A DNA stretch of 64,000 nt, from NCBI GenBank assembly GCA_051294375.1, contig JBJCIZ010000239.1, positions 5,785,074 through 5,849,073 on the forward strand, written 5' to 3'. The notes below the pieces were generated by a model. It ran no database searches. It was given only the letters and a program-made list of their open reading frames with translations, and was not told the DNA's origin. A program made the position numbers and the translations under genes. Source of the DNA: Paraspadella gotoi. Taxonomy: Eukaryota; Chaetognatha. Below are positions 11,268-20,249 of this stretch, piece by piece. The stretch's first letter is position 1. Each line of letters starts with the position of its first letter.

Positions 11268-11487
11268 CTCCAAGAGCTGAACGCGAAAGTCGGCCCCCGG
11301 GAAAGACCTCACCCTCCGGCCACCGTGGACGACGAGCGATTCCAACTCGTGGGGAAGGTGTGTTCGACCTCGAGGGCCTCGTCGGAGTCCTCCGTCGGCG
11401 GCTCCAGCGCGTCGAGTGATCGGGAGAGGGCGTCCAGGCTGGAGTAGGGAGTCGTCATCGTCGGAGTCGAGGCGCTCGACCACGGCG
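7980..11487 (-). CDS. NACHT-domain NTPase with an LRAT/NlpC-P60-like N-terminal region (multi-exon gene)
   Basis: Four minus-strand exons join in frame: 11487(approximate)-11313, 10753-10618, 10289-10048 and 9747-7980. The intron phases (2, 0, 2) match exactly at all three junctions. The product is about 770 residues. It begins with a Ser/Pro/acidic segment and then a region with a His-x12-His pair (RHEVACLGC...DEDH) and, 87 residues after the first His, an NCQRF motif, spaced as in LRAT/H-rev107 thiol enzymes. A NACHT-type NTPase follows: P-loop STSRGAGKTTL, Walker B-like VAWLIDG, and a helical domain after it. No leucine-rich repeats follow; the tail is Ser/Arg-rich and ends VVVSTKF. NACHT proteins are oligomerising ATP switches in innate immunity and cell death. 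The NACHT assignment is good; the thiol-enzyme domain is my inference. The true start exon is not identified. Confidence 0.75.
10048..10289 (-). CDS. NACHT gene exon C, LRAT/NlpC-P60-like half domain
   Basis: Acceptor TTTATAG and donor AGACAG/GTCAGG bound 80 codons plus two bases. The exon carries FEVTSYWTSL, the RHEVACLGC His, a second His 13 residues later (DEDH), and FLALEKNRKGVWAQ. In LRAT/H-rev107 proteins two His with similar spacing precede a catalytic Cys by about 90 residues; here the Cys candidate is in exon D. Confidence 0.65.
10232..10489 (+). pseudogene. truncated retroelement tail, GIY-YIG-like C-terminus
   Basis: A plus-strand frame ends at TAA 10487-10489 and is antisense to an intron (and partly exon C) of the NACHT gene. 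From about 10281 it reads CDPINHANATVLKT. From the ATG at 10325 it reads MSGKNKNELTYDLRIRESLE, then IRRHG, then LNEDWGAFVRTDAWNQVF. The pattern ESLEIRRxG...LNxDxGA...W is typical of the end of reverse-transcriptase proteins with a GIY-YIG nuclease (Penelope-like or related). No reverse transcriptase is seen upstream, so this is a remnant. Confidence 0.5.
10618..10753 (-). CDS. NACHT gene exon B
   Basis: The acceptor CGCTAG is preceded by a TTTTATTTT-type pyrimidine run. The exon gives TSPNRKSLRSAPRPAAPKAS followed by the acidic, aromatic segment NAFYHFRDRDAEDEWNECDD, and ends DEWK at donor GTTTAAG in phase 0. If the donor is not used, the frame stops two codons later, so a shorter isoform ending here is possible. 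Confidence 0.55.
11313..11487 (-). CDS. NACHT gene exon A (5' boundary uncertain)
   Basis: This exon codes for ASTPTMTTPYSSLDALSRSL and then an acidic stretch with EPPTEDSDEALEVEH. It ends at a donor (GCCGGAGG then GTGAGG) in phase 2, and the base supplied by exon B completes a Gly codon. The CT-rich acceptor candidate lies near 11480-11530. The neighbouring Asp-rich frame over 11184-11270 is only the (GTC)n repeat in the intron. Confidence 0.55.
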
Positions 11488-11609
11488 GGTTGGGGGGGAG
11501 GGGTGAAAGAAGAAAGACGCTAATTTTTCTCCTGTTTTTATTTTGAAATTACATCTATTATTTTTTTTTTTTACACCGCGCTCTCTGTTCTAGAAAAAGA
11601 CTGATTCAC

Positions 11610-11646
<37 letters not shown>

Positions 11647-12636
11647 AGAGAGGAGAAAAGAGAGAGAGAGAAGAGAGAGAGAGAGAGAAAGAGAGTGTCA
11701 TACGTAGCACGTTGAATTACGAGTTCGACTTCTCTGTGATCAAAGGTGCAATAGTGATAAGCAAAGAAGATCGAATAAAACCAGAGGTCGCTAAGATTTT
11801 CAATGCTTTGGGTCGCGCGTTTGAGGCGTCGCCCTCACAAAATGTACGACAATGTTAGAAACTTATTTTCATACGGGCAGACGTTTCAATGATTCGAACA
11901 TTAGTTTGAATGACAATGTGACGGGAAACCAGACTAAAAATAGACCTCAAAACGGGCGGTTTCAATGACGATAAAGTAAGTGGTCGGACGGGTTGATCAT
12001 GAAAAGTGAAAGACTCAGATAGTGAGCCTAAGTGAGGTAAATTCAACGATTAAAGGATATTCACAACAACAAAAAAAGATTCACAAGAAATAGATAATTA
12101 CTCATTTCGTCTGGTTTTATAACTGAGGAATTATAACTGTTGTCCTAAGCAAATTTAAATAAAGTAAATTATAAAGCGTATAACAACATGTATGAACATA
12201 TGACGTATTATTGTTTACTGTTTTAGACTTAGCATTTTCACTTGTTGATTTTATATTTGTTGTTGGCGATTGATTCTCGATCTGAACCTCTTCCATTTAA
12301 TTGTCACTATATGACGTATATGAACGTATGACGTATATGGTTCAAAAGTGATTCTTTTATCACAAAAAAGTGATTGTGTGATAACAAAAAAAAAGATAAA
12401 AAGTTTTTTTGTCGAATAAAAAGGACGACGACGACAACAAAAGGTGAAAGGTCATTAATTGTTTTTAGTTTCTCTTATATATACGTACATGAACACGTAC
12501 ACAGGTACATATACGTACATGTACATCAAATTAACTTCAGGACTGGCAGAGAAACAAAAAAATTATTTTAAAATCTTCAGAATAGATATAAATATATTCA
12601 ATACCTTTTGAATAAGTTGTTGTGTTTTGTGTAATA
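11488..12636. other. intergenic region upstream of the NACHT gene
   Basis: It holds a GA-rich tract at about 11611-11697 and a tract of imperfect ACGTAC/TACATG units at 12480-12530. The rest is AT-rich. No convincing exon was found; the missing first exon of the NACHT gene could lie here. Confidence 0.5.
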
Positions 12637-12707
12637 GCATCGGTGGTTCAGTGGAAGAATGCTCGCCTGCCACGCGGGCGGCCCGGGTTCGATTCCCGGC
12701 CGACGCA
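12637..12707 (+). tRNA. tRNA-Gly (GCC)
   Basis: The 71-base cloverleaf has D arm GGTTCAGTGG, anticodon loop with GCC (GCCTGCCACGCGGGC), T arm CCGGGTTCGATTCCCGG, and no encoded CCA. Internal A and B boxes match eukaryotic tRNA-Gly. The acceptor stem (GCATCGG with CCGACGC) has an A3.C70 mismatch where the usual gene has A-T. Confidence 0.95.
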
Positions 12708-12788
12708 CCGTTTTGTTCTTGACTCCTTGTAATTGTAATCAATTAAATAATTAGTAACATTAAATGTCACATCAAAAGTTTAAAATTC

Positions 12789-12860
12789 TGAGCCCGACGT
12801 GATTCGAACACGCAACCTTCTGATCTGGAGTCAGACGCGCTACCGTTGCGCCACAAGCCC
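12789..12860 (-). tRNA. tRNA-Trp (CCA)
   Basis: On the minus strand a 72-base cloverleaf reads TGGCGCAACGGTAGCGCG (D arm), CTGACTCCAGATCAG (anticodon CCA) and GCGTGTTCGAATCACGT (T arm). The acceptor stem pairs fully but uses three G-U pairs. It lies 81 bases from tRNA-Gly in the opposite direction. Confidence 0.95.
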
Positions 12861-13003
12861 CGATGCAAAACGACAATTATAAACTGTGAAATTCTTAACC
12901 ATGAGTGAAATGAATGTTATATTAAATCTTATAAATTTTGCGTTTGTATTTTCTCGTTTCGCTTTAAAAAATCTATTTTCCCTTTTTGTCCCCCCCCCTG
13001 TAG

Positions 13004-13153
13004 GCTCCTCGGACAGGAAGCGAAAGATAGGCGGCGCTGGCGGCGCTGGCGGCGCCGCCGGCGCCTTGGGAGACTTGGACTCTGACGACGAGACGATGGG
13101 AACTTACCAAGGGACCATGACCTCGACGAAGACCGTCTCCGGCGCCGAGGATG
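13004..13153 (+). CDS. tgo: ARNT exon with Gly-rich leader
   Basis: Acceptor CCCTGTAG precedes SSDRKRK, a Gly/Ala run, and an acidic LDSDDETMG. The donor GATG/GTAAGG is immediately repeated 10 bases later (ATGGTAAGGG twice), which gives two possible 5' splice sites. The first keeps the frame into the bHLH exon. Confidence 0.9.
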
Positions 13154-16100
13154 GTAAGGGATGGTAAGGGGGCGTCGATGTCAGTTCTATCGTCCTGAGT
13201 CGCAATTATTTGCGGTATTGAATCATAGTATAAATTAGAGGATAAATTTAAGTATACAATCGTTTTTATAGATTATTTCTATAGTATCAGTATCAAAAAA
13301 AATATTTATAGTAAAAATTCCAGCGTAAATTATACAATCTTCTTTATATTTTGATGTTTATTCTTTGGCGTTCACCCATTTTTATTGGGTTTTCTCTCTT
13401 TAGCCGAGAAAGACCGAATCGCGCGGGAAAATCATTGCGAAACGGAGAGGAGGCGTCGAGTTAAGATGGCCGCCTACTTTCACGAGCTGTGCGACATGTT
13501 GCCAACTTGCAGGTGGAGAGAGAGAGAGAAATACGACGGATTATGATCAAAATAAGAACGAAAAGATAATACGCTGTCATGAATCGAATAGTAAAGCAAT
13601 TTAACGAATGTCAGTAGTACACAGAAATGAAAAAAAAAACATCTACATTTACAGAATTGTTTATATTGTATTACAAGTATGACAATTTCCCCAAATTACT
13701 AATTCTCATTACTACTCCTTTCCAAAATTTTAACAAAGCCCTTTGCCAAACATTCTGCCCACACTCTACCAACATTTTAACAACCTCTCCAACATTTGAC
13801 AACATTCTCCAACTTATCGCCCTCTTGCAACATCTTCAACATCTCTTTGTAACACCTCTCCGCAACATTCTGTCAACACTCTCCCACACTTTCTGTTCAA
13901 ACACTCTGCCCAACATTCTGTCAACACCTCTCCCAACATTCTGTCACCAAAACTCTCCCATTCTACACTGCAACTTGCTGACAACCCTCTCCTAACATTC
14001 TTGTCAACCACTCTCCCGAACATTTCTGCTAACCCTCTCCAACATTCTGACAACCCCTCTCCCAACATTCTTGACAACCCTCTCTCTTAAGATTCTCTGT
14101 CAAACACTCTCCCAACATCTGTCAACAGGGTCTTCCTACTTATGACAACTCTTCACACTTTCCCAACAACACCTTCCAACACACCCACCTCCATCTTACC
14201 TCTGCGGCAGGTGGCCAACTTCTTGATGTTACCCGAGGCAGTGGACGACGGGTCGTAATTCTCTCACGTTCTCTCGTCGCCCAACGCGTTGTGGTGATCG
14301 GAGCGGCGGGACGCGGCGCCCCCGTCAAGGCGGTCCATGGTGATCGATTTGCCGGTTCCGCATGCGGCAGACTGCAAGGCGCGGCGGGAGCCCATGCAGA
14401 GCCGCATGGGGAAGACTGCTGTCACTTCCTTCTTGACGGGTCCTTTTTTTTGGTTGGGGTGAAGGGGCGCGATGTTTTAGTGTTATTTTGTTTGTGTGTA
14501 CAATATAAGTGTTAAGTAATATTTTTTTGTTTAAGTTTTTAATTGTTCTATTCGTTTTTTGTTTTTTGTTTTTTTTTGTGTTTTTTTTATTTTTGGTTTG
14601 TTAATTTTTTAATTTTTTTTTTTTTTTTTTTTTTTTTGCAAAAGAGAGATAAAAACAACATTTTGCTAGTTTAATAACAATATAAATAATCTTATTTCTT
14701 ACTCGGTTAATAAATTTTAAGAAATGAATAATACATTAAAGTTAATATGAAAACTTGACCATCATCCACTCAAACCCATCCATAATTGGAAACAATCCTC
14801 CCACGGCCCCGTCCAACTTCTCCACCCCCAAACCTGTCTCAAGTCCAAGATCCTCCCGAGTTTTGCGGCTCCGTCGTGGAGAGTTGTTCCCTCAGCTTTT
14901 CCACATCGTCGTGATGAACTTTGTCGAAGAGCGAAGCTCCGTAGAGTTCGGCTTGAAGGATAATAATAAGTGATAATGATACTAAAAAATATAAAAATAT
15001 TAATTAAGTCTCCGACGATGTATATAATGTTCAAAATGGCGGAAAAAGACAATCGTAAAGAGATGCCATTTTTCAAGCATATTTTAGAGGGTTAGGTTAG
15101 GGATAGATTGAATCGTTAGCGGTGGCTTAGGATTTGCTGCTTAGAACTGATAACCTGCTACCAAGGCTACCAAACTGCCATTGATAAAATTTTACAACAG
15201 GAAACCTTTAGAAAGTAAAATGTTACTATTTCCCCGCTTTAAACGTCTATGCTGACGCTAAAACACTGCTAATGAAACGGCTCTCCAAAAAAAAAAATAC
15301 AATTTCAAACCTTACCAAGCTGCTAATTTATTTATTAAAAGCTACCAAAGCCTTTAACTAAAAGTCACTATATCTCCAAACGCAGTAATCCCATTTGAGC
15401 GAGCAGCTAAAAAAACAAAAAAAAAACAGGCAACCAAACGCCACTCAAACGCCATAAAGATGCCACTCAAATCGCGACCTCACCTGCGTGTGATTCAAGA
15501 CGGGAGTGACCGAATCGGACCACGTAGATTTATTCGACCGAGTCGCACTGGACGACGAAGAGAAAACCTGCTCGTAGCGCTTCCCATGATCGATAGCGTC
15601 GTTACGGGTCTTAGCTCACTGAGAGGAGTGGGGAAGGGGGAAGATAAGCAGGGGGAAGGGAAGGAAGAGTGGAAGATAAGATGGGGGTAAGGGGATGAGA
15701 AGGAGAGGGAACAAAGATGAGGGTAAGGGGAATGAGATAGGAGAGGGAAGAAGAAGAGGTGGGAAGGGGAATGAGAAAGAGAGGTGCACGGAAACAGAGG
15801 GGGGAAGTGGGGAATGAGAAGGCGTAGGAGGTGTTAAGAAGCATCGGGAGAAGAAAAAGGAGAATTTTCTAAATAAGTCAAGGAAAAGGCGGTGAGGGAA
15901 CCGAGCAAGAGCTGATGAGTAATGATTTTATAGTAACGGGAAACGAGAGAACGGATGGCGGGCGGAACGATGTTAACTATTAATCATTAAGTCTACTGCA
16001 ATAATAAACAAAAATAGGCCCCATAATGAAGCGAGAAAATAAACTCAAGACACTTTTGTCTAGTTTACCGAAATATGCAAATGAGATTTATAACCGGATT

Positions 16101-16467
16101 TGGTAATTATACTAAAAACAATCCGTTACATTTGTTCGTTAGATAAAAAAAAACCAAAAAAAAAACACCCAAAACACAAAGGAGGAAACGAGCCACGGCC
16201 TCAAACCTGATCTTGTGAGGAAGGACGGTTTGTAGCCGGCGTCTCTGCCGGCCGGTCCGATGCCTTGCAGGTTTTGAGATGATCGACAGCCATTCGCAAA
16301 GATGGTCAGTTTGTCCGGCTTTCGAGCCAATGTGCTGGGCAGGATGAAGAGGGGAAATGTGGTCATGGGTCTTTCCTTCGTCTTTAGGTTCCTTTTTTCT
16401 TTTCTTTTTTTTTTTTTTGTCTTTGCTTTCTGTACAGTAATTTTTTTTAAATAATTGTTTCTATTGT

Positions 16468-16523
<56 letters not shown>

Positions 16524-16584
16524 TTCTTTCTTTTCTTCTTTTCTTCTTTCCTTTTCCTAATTTCCTCTTTTATCTTCTCTTCTT

Positions 16585-16631
<47 letters not shown>

Positions 16632-19600
16632 TACTCCNNNNNNNNNNNNNNNNNNNNNNNNNGTCCTCCATGCGGCTCTGCATGGGCTCCCGCCGCGCCT
16701 TCATCTGCCGCATGCGGACCGGCAACGTCACCATGGACCCCTTGACGGGGGCGCCCGTCCCGCGCCTCCATCACCACAACGCGTTGGGGCCGACGAGAGA
16801 CGGAGAGAATTACGCCGTCGTCCACTGCTCGGGTTACATCAAGAATTGGCCACCGCCGCAGGGTAAGAGGAGGTGGGTGTGTTGGGAGAGTGTTGTTGGG
16901 AGTGTTGGAAGAGTTGTCATAATGTAGGAAGACTGTTGACAGAATGTTGGGAGAGTGTTGACAGAATCTTAGGAAGAGAGTTGTTAGAATGTTTGGGAGA
17001 GTGTTGACAGATCTTAGAGAGTGTTTTCAGAATTTGGACTTGGGAGAGGTGTGACAGAATGTTTGGAGAGGGTTTAGCAGAATATTGGAGAGTGTTGACA
17101 GAATGTTGGGAGAGTGTTGACAGAAATTAGGAGAGCAGTTGTTAGAATGGTTGGGAGAGTGTTTTCAGAATGTTGGGAGAGGGTTAGCAGAAGGTTGGAG
17201 AGTGTTGACAGATCTTAGGAGATGTTTCAAGAATGTTGGGAACTTGGGAGAGGGTTAGCCAGAATGTTTGGGAGAGTGTTGACAGATGTTGGGAGAGTGT
17301 TGACAGAATCTTGGAGAAGTGTTTTCGAATGTTGGGACTTGAGAGGGTTTAGCAGAATATTGGAAGTGTTGACAGAAGTTGGGAAGATGTTGACAGAATC
17401 TTAGGAGAGTGTTTTCAGAATGTTGGGACTTGGGAGAGGGTTTAGCAGAATATTGGGAGAGTGTTGACAGAATGTTTGGGCAGAGTGTTGACAGAATGTT
17501 GGGAGAGTGTTTTCAGAATGTTGGGACTTGGGAGAGGGTTAGCAGAATATTGGAGAGGTTGACAAGAATGTTGGGAGGTGGTGACAAAATCTTTAGAGAG
17601 TGTTTTTCAGAATGTTGGGACTTGGGAAAGGGTTAGCAGAATATTGGGAGAGTGTTTGACCAGAATCTTAGGAGAGTGTTTTCAGTGTTGGGACTTTGGG
17701 AGAGGGTTAGAGATATTGGAGAGTGTTGACAGATGTTGGGAGAGGGTTAGCAAGAATGTTGGGAGAGTGTTGACAGAGATCCTTATGGAGAGTTTTTTCA
17801 CGAATGTTGGACCTGGGAGAGGTTAGCAGAATATTGGAGAGTGTTGACAGAATGTTGGAGAGTGTTGACAGGAAATCTTACGAGAGTGTTTTTTCAGAAT
17901 GTTGGGACTTGGGAAGAGGTTAGCAACGAATATTGGGAGAGTGTTTGACAGAATGGTGGGAGAGTGTTGACAGAAATGGTTTGGGAGTGTTTTCAGAATG
18001 TTGGGAACTTGGAGAGGGTTAGCAGAATATTGGGAGAGTGTTGACAGAATGTTGGGAGAGTGTTGACAAAATCTTAGGAGTTGGTTTCAGAATGTTGGGA
18101 CTTTGGGAAAAGGTTTAGCAGAATATTGGGAGAGTTGTTGACAGAATCTTAGGAGAGTTGTTTTTCAAGAAATGTTGGGACTTGGGAGAGGTTAGCAGAA
18201 TATTGGGAGAGTGGTTTTCAGAATGTTGGGAGAGGGTTAGCAGAATTTGGGAGAGTGTTGACAGAATCTTAGGAGAGTGTTTTCAGAATGTTGGGACTTG
18301 GGAAAGGGTTAGCGAATATTGGGAGAGTGTTGACAGAATCTTAGGAGAGTTTTTCAGAATGTTGGGACTTGGGAAAGGGTTAGCAGAATATTGGGAGAGT
18401 GTTGACAGAATGTTGGGAGAGTGTTGACAGAATCTTAGGAGAGTTTTTCAGAATGTTGGGACTGGAGAGGGTTAGCAAAGAATATTGGAGAGTGTTTTTC
18501 AAGATGTTGGGGACTTGGGAGAGGGTTAGCAGATATTGGGAGAGTGTTGACAGAACTTAGGAGAGTGTTTTCGAATGTTGGGCCTTGGGAGAGGGGTTAG
18601 CAGAAATATTGGGAGAGTGTTGAAGAATGTTGGGAAGAGGGTTAGCAAAGAATGTTGGGATGAGTGTTGAAACAGAATCTTAGGAGAGTGTTTTCCAGAT
18701 GTTGGGACTTGGAGAGGGTTAGCAGAATATGGAAGAGTGTTGACAGGAATGTTGGGAGAGTGTTGACAGAATGTTGGAGAGTGTTGACAAAATGTTAGGA
18801 GAGTGTTTTCAGAATGTTGGGACTTGGAGAGGGTTAGCAGAATATTGGGAGAGTGTTGACAGAATGTGGGAAGGGTTAGCAGAATGTTGCGAGAGTGTTG
18901 ACAGAATGTTAGGAAGAGGGCCATAAGGTTGGAAGATGGTTGTCAAAATGTTGGTAGAGGGTTGTTAAAATGTTGGTAGAGTGTGGGCAGAATGTTGGCA
19001 AAGGGTTGTTAAAATTTTGGAAAGGTGTAGTAATGAGAATTTAGTAATTGGGGAAATTGTCATACTTGTAATACAATATAAGAAATTCTTAATGTAATGT
19101 TTTTTTTTTTCATTCTGTGTACTACTACATTCGTTAAATTGCTTTACTATTCGATTCATGACAGCGTATTATCTTTCGTTCTTATTTTTGTCATAATCCG
19201 TCGTATTTCCATTCCCCCGATCCAACCCGCTTTGTTTCCCCGATCCCCTAATCCCCCTCCTCAAGGGATGGAAATCCCCGAGGGAGAGGAACCCCTGGCT
19301 TCACACTGTTGCCTCGTGGCCATCGGTCGTCTTCAAACTTCTTCCGTCCCCAACACCTCGGATCTCATTGGTCCGCAGTCATCGTCGGAATTCATCACGA
19401 GGTGAGCCATCTGGTTGTGGCGTTTTGATGTCAGTTTTTTTTGATGTAGTAGGGAAAAATTGTTGCATGTGGTTATGATGTTGTTTATTATATCTTATAC
19501 ATACGTATTTTTTTAATTTTTCTGAAAAGAGGTAAAAAAACAAAAGTCTATTCCGATAGATGGACCTCGTTCTTGGTAATTTTTTTTTTCTAACAACAAA

Positions 19601-20194
19601 AGGGAAATGACGTTAATTTATGTATATTTATTCGTTATTCGCTATTCACTTTTTAATCGTCATCGTGGCCTTGAAATAAATAAAAATTCGTGATAAAATT
19701 CGTAAAATCACTCGACTTACTAAATGTTAATTTTTAATACCAAACTCCATTTTTTAAATAAATGATTTTTTTAGACAAACTCTGGACGGAAAGTTCACTT
19801 TTGTTGACCAACGAGTCACAGCTCTCCTCGGCTACCAACCGTCGGAGCTTTTGGGCAAATCCAGCTCGGAGTTCTATCACCCGGACGATCAGGCCAATAT
19901 GAAGGAGACAATAGAACAAGTCCTCAAATTGAAGGGGCAGGTGAGAGAGAGAGAGAAGGAAAGGAAATAGAAGAAAATGAAAAAACGTTTGAAAAATGCC
20001 TTCAAAATAAAAGCGAATCATGTTTGGCCCCGTTAATCAATTTCTCTCCCTTAAAACACCCTTAACAACTTTTTCCTCTCTCCTCTCTCTCTCTCTCTCA
20101 TCTGCTCTGTCCTCCCTTCCCTCTCCCTCCAACCCCTTCCCCGGCCCTACTCTTCCCATCCATCCGCCCTCGTTCATCCACTGCCCCCTCCATG

Positions 20195-20249
<55 letters not shown>

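Larger units (their letters stand above)
13530..16440 (-). other. inverted, error-rich block holding ARNT exons 3-6
   Basis: Read on the minus strand, this block contains four consecutive ARNT exons in the right order. Its left end (13535-13760) is a reverse-complement copy of 19020-19200. It has many single-base indels in exons. The left junction falls in the GA repeat after exon 2 (13513-13528); the right one falls in the (TTTC)n/(CT)n/N run at 16450-16662. Confidence 0.9.

Noticed and set aside
11184-11483. 99-codon minus-strand frame with an Asp-rich run
   Set aside because: The Asp run is the (GTC)n repeat; the adjoining coding exon uses a different frame that ends at a good donor (11313) and joins in phase to the next exon.
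17222-18427. Plus-strand frames rich in Leu/Gly/Glu (MFQECWELG and similar)
   Set aside because: They are read-throughs of the GTTGACAGAATGTTGGGAGA minisatellite.
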